From assembly GCF_001854605.1 (NCBI RefSeq), contig NZ_MKJU01000038.1, positions 17,401-81,400 of the forward strand: a stretch of 64,000 nucleotides of DNA. The letters run 5' to 3'. Within the stretch, counting starts at the first letter, position 1. Every line of letters begins with the position of its first letter. Below are positions 9,205-18,436 of the stretch, piece after piece. The notes below the pieces were generated by a model, which saw only the letters and a program-made list of their open reading frames with translations, did not search any database and was not told the DNA's origin. Both the position numbers and the translations under genes were made by a program. The stretch comes from Pseudoalteromonas amylolytica. Its GTDB lineage: Bacteria > Pseudomonadota > Gammaproteobacteria > Enterobacterales > Alteromonadaceae.

Positions 9205-10104
9205 TTAATCCTTACAAAGCGGGAAACCAAGTGCTTCACGAGCGTCATAGTAAGCCTGTGCACAAGCTTTAGATAACGCACGTACACGCAGAATGTAACG
9301 CTGGCGTTCTGTCACTGAAATTGCGTGACGCGCATCCAATAAGTTAAACGCATGAGATGCCTTCATTACTTGCTCATAGGCAGGTAATGGTAAGCCAGCT
9401 TCGATTAGCTTTTGACTTTCTTTTTCACACTGATCGAATTGTGCAAATAGCGCATCAACATCAGCGTGTTCAAAGTTGTATGTTGACTGCTCAACTTCAT
9501 TTTGATGGAACACGTCACCATAGGTTACTTTACCCATAGGTCCGTCAGTCCAAACTAAGTCATAGATGCTGTCCACACCTTGTATATACATGGCCAGACG
9601 CTCTAGACCATAAGTGATTTCACCGGTTACTGGCGCACATTCGAGACCACCAACCTGTTGGAAGTAGGTGAACTGAGTCACCTCCATGCCATTTAGCCAA
9701 ACTTCCCAGCCAAGACCCCACGCACCCAATGTAGGTGACTCCCAGTTATCTTCAACGAAGCGTACTTCATGGGTCAACGTATCAATGCCCATGGCTGCTA
9801 ATGAACCTAAGTAAAGTTCCTGGATGTTATCTGGAGATGGTTTAAGAACCACTTGAAACTGGTAGTAATGTTGCAAGCGGTTTGGGTTTTCACCGTAGCG
9901 ACCATCTGTTGGACGGCGACAAGGTTGAACATACGCGCTCGACATTGGCTCTGGTCCAATCGACTTTAGAAAAGTCATAGGGTGGAATGTACCCGCACCA
10001 ACTTCCATATCTAGAGGTTGCGCAATTACACAGCCTTGCTGTGCCCAATAGTCCTGTAAAGCCAGGATCAACCCTTGAAAGGTTTTTACGTCATATTTTT
10101 GCAT
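9205..10104 (-). CDS. glyQ: Glycine--tRNA ligase alpha subunit
   Basis: Catalytic class II core of heterotetrameric glycyl-tRNA synthetase, 299 residues (E. coli 303). The start is placed at the ATG at 10102-10104, giving MQKYDVKTFQGLILALQDY, which aligns with E. coli MQKFDTRTFQGL; a longer in-frame reading to 10173 adds 23 residues that the family lacks. Signature segments: QPLDMEVGAGTFHPMTF, RRPTDGRYGENPNR, and GLGWEVWLNGMEVTQFTYF. First gene of the glyQS operon. Confidence 0.96.
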   Translation of the reverse strand: MQKYDVKTFQGLILALQDYWAQQGCVIAQPLDMEVGAGTFHPMTFLKSIGPEPMSSAYVQPCRRPTDGRYGENPNRLQHYYQFQVVLKPSPDNIQELYLGSLAAMGIDTLTHEVRFVEDNWESPTLGAWGLGWEVWLNGMEVTQFTYFQQVGGLECAPVTGEITYGLERLAMYIQGVDSIYDLVWTDGPMGKVTYGDVFHQNEVEQSTYNFEHADVDALFAQFDQCEKESQKLIEAGLPLPAYEQVMKASHAFNLLDARHAISVTERQRYILRVRALSKACAQAYYDAREALGFPLCKD

Positions 10105-10422
10105 AGTTGGCTTAGTTATAATTAGGATCTGTATAGCCCTTGAGACATGTGGTAATAATCTACTCACTGACAAGGATTAATGATTGAAAATTGTGCTCAG
10201 TATACCGCGAGCAGCGCCTCGTTTTAAACGTTAAAATGCAAAAAATACCGTTAAAAACTCCACTTTTAATGGAGTAACCCCGATTCGCTTTATCTTCTTT
10301 GCGAAAATGGGGTACGAGCTACAACCGGCTCTCGGTCAAAGTGTATTGAACTTCGCTACGAGGTGCGCTTATCACTAAGGCGGCATGCATCTTAGAACAC
10401 AGAGTATTCTAAGACGTCCCTT
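10105..10422. other. Intergenic region with several small inverted repeats
   Basis: 318 bp without a supported gene. It should hold the glyQ promoter on its left side. Inverted repeats seen: ACTCCA/TGGAGT at 10257-10275, CCCC..TTCGC/GCGAA..GGGG at roughly 10276-10310, and CTTAGAA/TTCTAAG at 10391-10413, the last just past the stop of the 10423 gene and possibly its terminator, though without a T-run. Nothing else recognised. Confidence 0.4.
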
Positions 10423-11436
10423 CTACTTATGGGTCACTCCACAAGCTGCAGCCTCACTATCTAGTTTCATATAATGTAGGCTTGAACTTGCTGGACCTGT
10501 TTGGTTAATAAATGAAACAATGACCTCATTGTGATTGAACATTTGAGCACTTGGTTTAGCTACATTGTATTTTTTGCTATCGAGCAGCACCTCTTCAATT
10601 CCTAAGCTGCCAGTGTGATTGATGCACCTTCTTGATAGGATAAGCCGTTCTTCGCTTTCAGCTTGTTTGACAAAGTACACATCCACATTGCCATCACTTC
10701 TGCGTAGCATAAACGCATCGTGAATATTTTTGTGTTCTGCAATTCGCTTAGGCTTAGAGGTAGTCCCCCCTTTTTCTTGGATAGAAAAGTACACCTTCAT
10801 GTTACGTAAATCCGGTCCAGCCTGATACGCCGAAATCAAAGTACCATTTCCAAAAGCCGAAATATCCGGCATCGTGCCTATAGCAACACTTTGTTCATTA
10901 GCAAAGTTTAAACCATCATCACTGTGTGCAATAAATATATTACTTTTCCCTGCTCGATAAGTCGCGAATACTTTACTATCGGTTAGGCCTTTAAATCTCA
11001 ATAGTGAACCAACACTTACACCTCTAGGCATGAGCACTTTCTCGACGACGTTACTCTCGAGGTTTACTCGCAATACCGAGCCATTTTTACCCCAGTATTT
11101 CTGTGATGCGACGATGTATAAATACTTGTTTGACACAAGCGATGGACGAGCGATTAGGTTATATTTTTTGGCAAGATTAAGCTCTTTTAGTCGCGGTCTC
11201 GGCTCACTATCCAAAAGAGCAGCACTGTAAATCTCTGCATGTCTAAAGTCTGTATCAAATGTTTCGTAGAACACCTTCACAACTGAGTCTGTAACAACCA
11301 TAGTCGAAGCGCCTGTATACTGAGCATTAATGTCGACAGAAAACACTTTTGCTTCATTTGCATACGCAACTGCACAGCCAAATAAGCAGCTAATGTTTAT
11401 AAAATTATTAAGACTTAACCCAAATATTGCACGCAT
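10423..11436 (-). CDS. Exported protein of unknown function, beta-propeller-like
   Basis: 337 residues beginning with a hydrophobic signal-like segment (IFGLSLNNFINISCLFGCAVAYA) ending in an AYA/NEA cleavage-type site, so it is probably periplasmic or secreted. The rest is rich in alternating beta strands with repeated 'SxxxLYIVAS', 'DSKVFATYRAGKSNIFIAHSDDG' and 'NGTLISAYQAG' patterns, which recall sialidase/BNR-type propellers, but no Asp-box (SxDxGxTW) is intact. I do not recognise the family. It stands alone between glyQ and gyrB, with AT-rich flanks, and the codon use looks more A/T-biased than the neighbouring housekeeping genes, so it may be an acquisition. Confidence 0.6.
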   Translation of the reverse strand: MRAIFGLSLNNFINISCLFGCAVAYANEAKVFSVDINAQYTGASTMVVTDSVVKVFYETFDTDFRHAEIYSAALLDSEPRPRLKELNLAKKYNLIARPSLVSNKYLYIVASQKYWGKNGSVLRVNLESNVVEKVLMPRGVSVGSLLRFKGLTDSKVFATYRAGKSNIFIAHSDDGLNFANEQSVAIGTMPDISAFGNGTLISAYQAGPDLRNMKVYFSIQEKGGTTSKPKRIAEHKNIHDAFMLRRSDGNVDVYFVKQAESEERLILSRRCINHTGSLGIEEVLLDSKKYNVAKPSAQMFNHNEVIVSFINQTGPASSSLHYMKLDSEAAACGVTHK

Positions 11437-11582
11437 ACTGTTCCTTATGTTTTTACTTACACTTAAATAGGCATATTGAGTAAAATTTTTAGCTCGACAT
11501 TCTTGCCAATCAGTACGTTCTTAATCGTTCTACGATACCTCTTTACTTACAATCACTGATTATATAAGTCATCATTACGCCA

Positions 11583-11616
11583 ATAAAAAAGGCTACCTGA
11601 GTGTTCAGGTAGCCTT
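11583..11616 (-). terminator. Terminator of the dnaA-dnaN-recF-gyrB operon
   Basis: A perfect 12-bp stem (AAGGCTACCTGA/TCAGGTAGCCTT, loop GTGT) followed on the minus strand by TTTTTTATTG, about 78 bp past the gyrB stop. Strong rho-independent terminator. Confidence 0.9.
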
Positions 11617-11693
11617 CCAATTTTTAAGGATTCTGATACAAATTTTCAAATGTATGAGAATTTTTTGCAAGGATTCTGAGATCCCACATTGTA

Positions 11694-14117
11694 TTAAACG
11701 TCTAAGTTAACCACGCGCAAAGCATTCGTTTCAATGAACTCACGACGCGGCTCAACTTGGTCGCCCATTAATGTAGCAAACAGCTGGTCCGCAGCGATTG
11801 CATCCTCAATGGTTACACGCAACATACGACGAGCGCCTGGGTCCATTGTGGTTTCCCAAAGCTGGTCAGGGTTCATTTCTCCCAACCCTTTATAACGTTG
11901 TGTATACAAGCCGCGTTTTGACTCTCCAATCAGCCACTCTAGGCCATCAACAAAGTTGTCGACTGGGAAGACTTTCTCGCCACGTTGGATATAACCGTCT
12001 TTTTCCAACAGCTTACTAATCTGCTTGCCTGTGTGGGCAATGCGAATGTAGTCTTTTGAAGTAATAAAGTTATAGTCAAGCGTATAGGCTTTATCCACTC
12101 CATGTTGGCGAATTTTGACCACAGGGTAATACATGTGGCGCTCATCATCAAAGCTAACATCTGAGCTAAAAATGGTTGCATCTTCATCCCAGTCTATTAG
12201 GTCTTTGATCAAACCATCGGTCCAGCTTTGTACTTTTGCTTGGTCCGCTAAGTCACTTTCAGTGAGTTCAGGCTGATAGATCAAACGATTAGTCACAGAG
12301 GATGGATATTTGCGATTCAAGCGCTCTATGATTTTCACCGTATTTTGATAGTCATTAACTATCTCTTCCAACGCTTCACCCTCTATTGCAGTAGCACCTT
12401 CGCTTGGGTAAAGTGCCGCGCCATTTAGCGCGAGCGACGTTAGATATACAGTCAATGCCGCATCATCTTTGATGTATTGTTCTTGCTTGCCCTTCTTCAC
12501 TTTATACAGTGGCGGTTGAGCAATATAAACATAGCCACGCTCAATGATTTCTGGCATTTGACGATAGAAGAAAGTCAACAACAAGGTACGAATGTGCGAG
12601 CCGTCGACGTCTGCATCGGTCATGATAATGATGCGGTGATAGCGTAGCTTTTCAGGGTCGTATTCATCACGACCGATACCACAACCTAATGCGGTAATAA
12701 GCGTTGCCACTTCCTGAGAAGAAAGCATTTTGTCAAAGCGCGCTTTCTCTACGTTTAAGATTTTACCTTTCAAAGGCAAAATGGCTTGGTTCTTACGGTT
12801 ACGGCCCTGCTTTGCAGAACCACCCGCAGAGTCACCCTCCACTATATATAGTTCAGAAAGTGCTGGGTCACGCTCTTGGCAATCGGCAAGTTTACCTGGT
12901 AGACCGGCTAAGTCCATTGCACCTTTACGACGCGTCATTTCACGGGCCTTTCTAGCCGCTTCACGCGCACGGGCCGCATCAATAATTTTGCTGACTACCG
13001 TTTTAGCATCGGTTGGATGCTCTAGTAGAAACTCGCCAAGCTTTTCAGCCATAGCCTGTTCTACTGCTGACTTCACTTCACTTGAAACCAGTTTATCTTT
13101 CGTTTGTGAAGAGAATTTAGGGTCTGGCACTTTCACGCTCACAACCGCAGTTAGACCTTCACGAGCGTCATCACCGGTTGCATTACTGGTGGTTTTGGCT
13201 TTCTTATTAAAGCCTTCTTTTTCCATGTAGTTATTAAGCGTTCTTGTTAACGCAGCACGGAAACCGGCTAAGTGTGTACCACCATCACGCTGAGGAATAT
13301 TGTTGGTGAAACAATAGATGTTTTCTTGGAAACCATCGTTCCATTGCATAGAGACTTCAACACTAATGCCATCTTCACGCTCTGAGGTAAAGTGGAATAC
13401 GCTTGGGTGAACTGGTGTTTTCTTACGATTTAAATATTCAACAAACGCACGAATACCACCTTCATATTTGAAGTGGTCTTGCTTATTCTCTTCTCGCTCA
13501 TCGCTAAGAATAATACTTACACCAGAGTTCAAAAATGATAGTTCGCGTAAACGCTTAGCTAGAATATCGTAGTGAAAATTTGTATCTGAGAAGGTTTCGC
13601 TACTTGGCCAGAAACGTAGTTCTGTACCAGTCGTGTCTGACTCACCAATCACTTCTAATGGTGCATCCGGTACACCCATGGAGTATTTTTGTTGATGCAC
13701 TTTGCCTTCACGGCGGATTGTTAATTGTAGTTTTTCAGAAAGTGCGTTTACAACAGATACACCTACACCGTGCAGACCACCTGATACTTTATAGGAGTTG
13801 TCGTCAAACTTACCACCCGCGTGTAGAACGGTCATAATAACTTCAGCGGCTGAAACACCTTCCTCTTCATGAATTGAAGTAGGAATTCCTCGACCATTGT
13901 CACGAACAGATACTGACCCGTCCGTATGGATAGTGACAAAAATATCATCACAGTAGCCAGCCAGCGCTTCGTCGATTGAGTTATCTACAACCTCGAATAC
14001 CATATGATGTAGACCTGTCCCATCATCAGTATCCCCTATATACATTCCTGGACGCTTTCTTACCGCATCCAATCCTTTCAGTACTTTAATACTGGACGAA
14101 TCGTAATTTTCAGACAT
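11694..14117 (-). CDS. gyrB: DNA gyrase subunit B
   Basis: ATPase and TOPRIM subunit of gyrase, introducing negative supercoils. The start is the ATG at 14115-14117 (MSENYDSSSIKVLKGLDAV, as in E. coli), preceded by GGAAG; a TTG four codons upstream is in frame but lacks support. About 807 residues (E. coli 804). GHKL ATPase: EVVDNSIDEALAG, KVSGGLHGVGVSVVNAL. TOPRIM: YIVEGDSAGGSAKQGRNRKN and the metal site MTDADVDGSHIRTLL. The C-terminus has RYKGLGEMNPDQLWETTMD. It is the last gene of the dnaA-dnaN-recF-gyrB operon, 12 bp after recF. Confidence 0.98.
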   Translation of the reverse strand: MSENYDSSSIKVLKGLDAVRKRPGMYIGDTDDGTGLHHMVFEVVDNSIDEALAGYCDDIFVTIHTDGSVSVRDNGRGIPTSIHEEEGVSAAEVIMTVLHAGGKFDDNSYKVSGGLHGVGVSVVNALSEKLQLTIRREGKVHQQKYSMGVPDAPLEVIGESDTTGTELRFWPSSETFSDTNFHYDILAKRLRELSFLNSGVSIILSDEREENKQDHFKYEGGIRAFVEYLNRKKTPVHPSVFHFTSEREDGISVEVSMQWNDGFQENIYCFTNNIPQRDGGTHLAGFRAALTRTLNNYMEKEGFNKKAKTTSNATGDDAREGLTAVVSVKVPDPKFSSQTKDKLVSSEVKSAVEQAMAEKLGEFLLEHPTDAKTVVSKIIDAARAREAARKAREMTRRKGAMDLAGLPGKLADCQERDPALSELYIVEGDSAGGSAKQGRNRKNQAILPLKGKILNVEKARFDKMLSSQEVATLITALGCGIGRDEYDPEKLRYHRIIIMTDADVDGSHIRTLLLTFFYRQMPEIIERGYVYIAQPPLYKVKKGKQEQYIKDDAALTVYLTSLALNGAALYPSEGATAIEGEALEEIVNDYQNTVKIIERLNRKYPSSVTNRLIYQPELTESDLADQAKVQSWTDGLIKDLIDWDEDATIFSSDVSFDDERHMYYPVVKIRQHGVDKAYTLDYNFITSKDYIRIAHTGKQISKLLEKDGYIQRGEKVFPVDNFVDGLEWLIGESKRGLYTQRYKGLGEMNPDQLWETTMDPGARRMLRVTIEDAIAADQLFATLMGDQVEPRREFIETNALRVVNLDV

Positions 14118-14129
14118 GGTTTCTTCCAA

Positions 14130-15218
14130 TTATTTTGTTATTAAGCTGCCATGTTTCACGTGGAACATACTGCAACTTCTTTGCATGGGTTCCACAACAG
14201 CAGAAATACTTTCAGCGGTGATAGCCGTAATGAACAGTTGTGACTGACATAGGGCTAATAAAGCAGAAACACTCTGCATTGTCTCTTCACCTAACTCTGA
14301 AGGTAAGTCATCTATAAGCAGTATTGACTGCTTATCTGTCTCTGACTCAATCAAACTATTCTGCGCTACTTTGAGTGCATATAAAAGTAATTTTAGTTGG
14401 CCACGAGACAAAATATTTTCTACGCCATACCCTTCACTATAAAAGCTAAAGTCAGCCTTGTGAGGCCCTTTACTTGTATAGCCAAGCTTTACATCGCGTT
14501 CAAATTGTTGCTCTAATTGTGATGCTAGACAATCTTTCCACCCAGCATCATATCGTAATTCTAACCCAGAAAATATGGGTATTTGACAGACTATTTTATC
14601 AAAAAATAGCGCCTCAAACCTACTTATATAAGTCTTTCTGTGTATATTTATTTCTTCAGCAAGACGAACATATTCTTTGTCCCAATATTTGATCTGCTCA
14701 GCGTAGTTTGATGGTCTTGATTTGAGTAGCGCGTTGCGTTGTTTAAGGATTTTATTAAAATTACGCCAAGCGTTAAAAAAGGCATGTTCCACGTGGAACA
14801 CACCCAAATCAAGAAACTTCCTACGCTCCTTTGGTCCACCAAAAAATAGCTCATAGCTCTCCGGCGTAATAACTTGCACAGGAATAAGTTGAGCCAATTC
14901 TGACATTTTCCGACTTGATTGACCCTGAATCTTAAGTTTGGTTTCTCCCGCATTATCCTTACTTATACCAACCGGTATAGACAAGTTATGTATTTGTTTT
15001 TTAGCATGAACAATACAACGAGACTGTTCATGGCGGATCAGAATTTTGTGCTTGTTGGTGCGGAAAGATTTGCCATGGGAGAGAAAATAAATGGCCTCAA
15101 GTAAAGAGGTTTTACCGCTGCCATTTGCCCCGTAGATAATATTGATGTCGGGGCTAGGTTCAAAAGATAACGCCTCGATGTTTCGAAAATCACCAAGGCT
15201 AAGATGCGTCAAGCTCAT
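14130..15218 (-). CDS. recF: DNA replication and repair protein RecF
   Basis: SMC-like ABC ATPase that loads RecA at single-strand gaps through RecOR. 362 residues (E. coli 357). Walker A is GANGSGKTSLLEAI at residues 30-45; the ABC signature is SRGQLKLLLYALK and Walker B is ILLIDDLPSELG. The start codon is one base past the dnaN stop. Two 16-bp parS-like sequences lie inside the coding region (14152-14167 and 14785-14800), encoding MFHVKH near the C-terminus and VFHVEH in the middle, so codon choice here is constrained by a chromosome-segregation signal. Confidence 0.97.
   Translation of the reverse strand: MSLTHLSLGDFRNIEALSFEPSPDINIIYGANGSGKTSLLEAIYFLSHGKSFRTNKHKILIRHEQSRCIVHAKKQIHNLSIPVGISKDNAGETKLKIQGQSSRKMSELAQLIPVQVITPESYELFFGGPKERRKFLDLGVFHVEHAFFNAWRNFNKILKQRNALLKSRPSNYAEQIKYWDKEYVRLAEEINIHRKTYISRFEALFFDKIVCQIPIFSGLELRYDAGWKDCLASQLEQQFERDVKLGYTSKGPHKADFSFYSEGYGVENILSRGQLKLLLYALKVAQNSLIESETDKQSILLIDDLPSELGEETMQSVSALLALCQSQLFITAITAESISAVVEPMQRSCSMFHVKHGSLITK
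14152..14167. promoter_or_regulatory. parS centromere-like site 1
   Basis: TGTTTCACGTGGAACA: 15 of 16 match to the canonical ParB site TGTTTCACGTGAAACA, within the 3' end of recF. parA and parB of the chromosomal type lie in the same window at 51.4-53.1 kb. Confidence 0.85.
14785..14800. promoter_or_regulatory. parS centromere-like site 2
   Basis: TGTTCCACGTGGAACA: a perfect 16-bp palindrome matching parS forms known from Pseudomonas; 14 of 16 match to the canonical site. Located inside recF. Confidence 0.85.
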
Positions 15219-15219
15219 A

Positions 15220-16323
15220 TTATAAACGCATTGGCATCACAACATAAGTTGCCTCTTCATCACCAACCCCCTCAATTAAGGCGCTGCTGTTCGAATCAAG
15301 CAAAGTAAACTGCACATCTTCAGTTCTCAATGTATTCAGTACATCTAAAACATATGAGACGTTAAAGCCTATCTCCAAATCATCTCCCTGATAGCCTACT
15401 TCCACAACTTCTTCGGCTTGCTCTTGCTCTGGGTTGTTAGCACTGATCTTCAGTACACCATTTGATAAATTGAGACGTACACCACGAAACTTTTCATTTG
15501 ATAAAATGGATACACGTTGAAATGCACTGCGTAACCACTCACGATTTGCATGAACCAATTTATCACCACCGCGTGGCAATACACGACGATAGTCTGGGAA
15601 GCGGCCATCCACCAATTTACTGGTAAATGTAAATTCAGCATCAATCAAACGAACATGGTTGGCACCAAACTGAATTGTCACATTCTCATCATCAGCTGCA
15701 AGCAGACGCATGATTTCTTGCACACCTTTACGTGGAATGATCAACTGGCGTTGTGTATTCACGGAGCTCGATAAGGTTTTTTGCGCAATAGCCAAGCGGT
15801 GACCATCAGTGGCAACCGTTTTAATTTCATTGCCATCCACTTCAAACGACATACCATTTAGATAATAACGCACGTCTTGGTTAGCCATTGAAAAGTGCGT
15901 ACTTTCTAACAGTTTACGTAACTCTAAGCGAGTACACTGAAACTCTATTTCACCATCCCACTGCTCAAGATTAGGGAAATCTTCCGCAGCAAGTGTCGTT
16001 AATGAAAAGCGGCTTTTACCACTGGTCAGCAATAACTGGTGCTCTTGGCTTTCCAATTTTAATTCACTACCATCGGGCAAGCTTTTACAAATATCGAGTA
16101 GCTTTTTAGCGGGTAACGTTACTTTAGCGTCACCACAAGGTTGCTCTAATTGCGCGGTCGCGACCAGCTCTATTTCGAGGTCGGTCCCCGTCATTGCCAA
16201 AGTGCCATCTTTAATCTCAAGCAAGACATTAGATAATATCGGTAACGTATGCTTTCTTTCGATAGCGCCCGAAACTTGCATGAGTGGCTTTAAAAATTGC
16301 TCTCTTGAAATGGTAATTTGCAT
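15220..16323 (-). CDS. dnaN: DNA polymerase III beta sliding clamp
   Basis: Processivity clamp, 367 residues (E. coli 366), made of three clamp domains that dimerise into a ring around DNA. It begins MQITISREQFLKPLMQVSG and ends with the conserved YVVMPMRL. ATDGHRLAIAQ and DFPNLEQWDG are family landmarks. It lies between dnaA (13 bp upstream) and recF (1 bp downstream) in the usual operon. Confidence 0.98.
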   Translation of the reverse strand: MQITISREQFLKPLMQVSGAIERKHTLPILSNVLLEIKDGTLAMTGTDLEIELVATAQLEQPCGDAKVTLPAKKLLDICKSLPDGSELKLESQEHQLLLTSGKSRFSLTTLAAEDFPNLEQWDGEIEFQCTRLELRKLLESTHFSMANQDVRYYLNGMSFEVDGNEIKTVATDGHRLAIAQKTLSSSVNTQRQLIIPRKGVQEIMRLLAADDENVTIQFGANHVRLIDAEFTFTSKLVDGRFPDYRRVLPRGGDKLVHANREWLRSAFQRVSILSNEKFRGVRLNLSNGVLKISANNPEQEQAEEVVEVGYQGDDLEIGFNVSYVLDVLNTLRTEDVQFTLLDSNSSALIEGVGDEEATYVVMPMRL

Positions 16324-16336
16324 AACTTAACAGCCC

Positions 16337-17737
16337 TTAAGATGACAATGTTCTGATCAGGTTTTGATAATCTTCTTTTACTTCATGAGATTCGTCACGA
16401 AGTGCCTTCACTTTACGACATGCATGTAAGACCGTGGTATGGTCCCTGCCACCAAATGCATCGCCGATTTCCGGCAAGCTATGGTTGGTTAATTCTTTAG
16501 ATAAAGCCATTGCGACTTGACGTGGCCTCGCCACTGATCGACTACGACGTTTAGATAATAAATCCGAAACACGAATACGGTAGTACTCTGCAACCGTACG
16601 TTGAATGTTATCTATCGTTACTAACTTGTCTTGTAAGGCAAGCAAATCGCGCAAGGCTTCTTTTACAAAATCAATTGAGATTGGGCGGCCCGTAAAGTTC
16701 GCATTGGCGATCACACGGTTTAGTGCCCCTTCTAACTCACGCACGTTTGAACGCAGTTTTTTGGCAATAAAAAATGCCACTTCGTGAGGGAGCGAAATAT
16801 TACTTTGCTGAGCCTTTTTCATAAGAATAGCCACTCGCGTTTCTAATTCTGGTGGCTCGATGGCAATGGTTAAGCCCCAACCAAAGCGCGATTTCAGTCT
16901 GTCTTCAACGCCTTCAATTTCTTTTGGATAACGATCCGAAGTTAAGATAATTTGTTGATTACCTTCTAATAATGCGTTGAATGTATGAAAAAATTCTTCT
17001 TGTGAGCGCTCTTTATTAGCAAAGAATTGAATATCATCAATCATGAGTGCATCAACACTACGGTAATAACGTTTGAATTCTTCTATGGCATTATTTTGTA
17101 ACGCCTTAACCATATCTTGTACAAAACGTTCAGAATGCATATAAACGATTTTTGCATCCGGCTTTTTGTCTAAGATACCGTTGCCTACCGCATGTAGGAG
17201 GTGTGTTTTACCAAGACCCGTACCGCCATAAATGAAGACAGGATTAAAAGCAGAACCAGGGTTATCAGCAACCTGCGTCGCAGCAGCTTTTGCGAGTTGG
17301 TTAGATTTACCCTCAACAAAATTATCAAAAGTGTAGTTTTCTTTAATGTTTGGCTTATATGCCGACTTTGGTGCAGGCTCTACTTTTTGGGTGTTAGATG
17401 AAGCGATTGGTGCGGAAGGAGCCAGTTCCGATCCGCTAGATGCAGCGTTGGCAGAAGGTTGTTTATCTTCTACAGATACTCCACCCATGATCGGCTTACT
17501 ACCAACATCAAAGCGCAACTCAGGCGCTTCATTTCCACAAATTTCGATCAACAACTCATTGATGCGATTTAGGTATTTTTCTCGAACCCAATCCAATACA
17601 AAGCGATTTGGTGCATAAATCGTTAAGGTATCTTCGGTACTTTCTGCTTGTAGTGGTCTTACCCACATACTAAATTGCTGAGATGGTAATTCATCTTGCA
17701 ATACATATAAACAACTTTGCCAAACCGACAGATACAC
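16337..17737 (-). CDS. dnaA: Chromosomal replication initiator DnaA
   Basis: AAA+ initiator that binds DnaA boxes and melts oriC. A GTG start at 17735-17737 is chosen: it is 6 nt after GGAG and gives the usual N-terminus V/M-YLSVWQSCLYVLQDELP; the in-frame TTG at 17749 has no ribosome-binding site. About 466 residues. Domain I (1-85) binds DnaB/DiaA; a Ser/Ala-rich linker follows; domain III has Walker A GGTGLGKTHLLHAVG and Walker B ALMIDDIQFF; domain IV ends with the DNA-binding signature GGRDHTTVLHACRKV. The upstream region holds a perfect DnaA box and many GATC sites, suggesting autoregulation and Dam/SeqA-type control. Confidence 0.97.
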   Translation of the reverse strand: MYLSVWQSCLYVLQDELPSQQFSMWVRPLQAESTEDTLTIYAPNRFVLDWVREKYLNRINELLIEICGNEAPELRFDVGSKPIMGGVSVEDKQPSANAASSGSELAPSAPIASSNTQKVEPAPKSAYKPNIKENYTFDNFVEGKSNQLAKAAATQVADNPGSAFNPVFIYGGTGLGKTHLLHAVGNGILDKKPDAKIVYMHSERFVQDMVKALQNNAIEEFKRYYRSVDALMIDDIQFFANKERSQEEFFHTFNALLEGNQQIILTSDRYPKEIEGVEDRLKSRFGWGLTIAIEPPELETRVAILMKKAQQSNISLPHEVAFFIAKKLRSNVRELEGALNRVIANANFTGRPISIDFVKEALRDLLALQDKLVTIDNIQRTVAEYYRIRVSDLLSKRRSRSVARPRQVAMALSKELTNHSLPEIGDAFGGRDHTTVLHACRKVKALRDESHEVKEDYQNLIRTLSS

Positions 17738-18295
17738 GCTGAACTCCAAATGCAGTTAATATTCCCGGACACCAAAAAGGTGTAAAAATATACAGGAATT
17801 ATTGTTTATTATCATTAAATTATTCGTGGAAGCCGAGTATTATGAAGTGATCTTATCCACAACATCAATATTGACTTTTTCAAAAAAGAGGATCTCGCTC
17901 ACAATATTTCATAACATATTGTTTTATGTGTTATTTTATTTTAGATCCAAGAAGTAGATCATAGCAAAAAACCAGCAAGATCTCATTATTATTTTGTGAT
18001 CTATTTTAGTTTTCCAGAGCTTGTTGCCTAATTTCACACACACCCTGTGGAAAACTTCAATGAGATCAGATCGATCATGATCTATTAGGTTGTTAGAAAG
18101 ATCTTGCTATATAATAGCCGCAACCCTAACTGACAGGCTTAATTTTGTCTGATGTGTAAAAAGCCACCAGCAAAGTAAGATTATGATTGACTTTAGGGCC
18201 TGTCGGCATTACTATCTCGCGCTCGCAATGGCACCTGTGCCAGGATCGCGACCTGCATAGGGTGTTTTAAACTTAACCGATCGGATGGAATTGTT
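17738..18295. promoter_or_regulatory. dnaA-rpmH divergent regulatory region, GATC-rich
   Basis: 558 bp between divergent dnaA and rpmH. A perfect DnaA box TTATCCACA is at 17853-17861 and a weaker one (TGTGGAAAA) at 18046-18054. I count about 11 GATC sites between 17845 and 18105, far more than one per 256 bp. A TATAAT at 18110-18115 is the likely -10 of the rpmH-rnpA operon, followed by a 180-nt leader. Confidence 0.75.
17853..17861 (+). promoter_or_regulatory. DnaA box upstream of dnaA
   Basis: Exact TTATCCACA, about 115 bp upstream of the dnaA start; a classic position for DnaA autorepression. Confidence 0.8.
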
Positions 18296-18430
18296 ATGAA
18301 AAGAACTTTTCAACCTAGCGTATTAAAGCGCAAACGTACTCACGGTTTCCGTGCTCGCATGGCAACTGCAAATGGCCGTAAAGTACTAGCACGTCGTCGT
18401 GCTAAAGGCCGTAAAGTACTTTCTGCTTAA
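18296..18430 (+). CDS. rpmH: 50S ribosomal protein L34
   Basis: 44-residue, Arg/Lys-rich protein MKRTFQPSVLKRKRTHGFRA continuing to AKGRKVLSA, the standard L34 sequence. Preceded by GGATGGAA. First gene of rpmH-rnpA-yidD-yidC, six bases before the rnpA start. Confidence 0.98.
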   Translation: MKRTFQPSVLKRKRTHGFRARMATANGRKVLARRRAKGRKVLSA

Positions 18431-18436
18431 TAGTTA

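Noticed and set aside
12730..13230. 166-codon plus-strand frame inside gyrB
   Set aside because: Antisense shadow of a conserved gene, Ser/Ala-rich composition.
18120..18295. Riboswitch or sRNA in the rpmH leader
   Set aside because: No known leader motif could be recognised; long leaders before rpmH are common.
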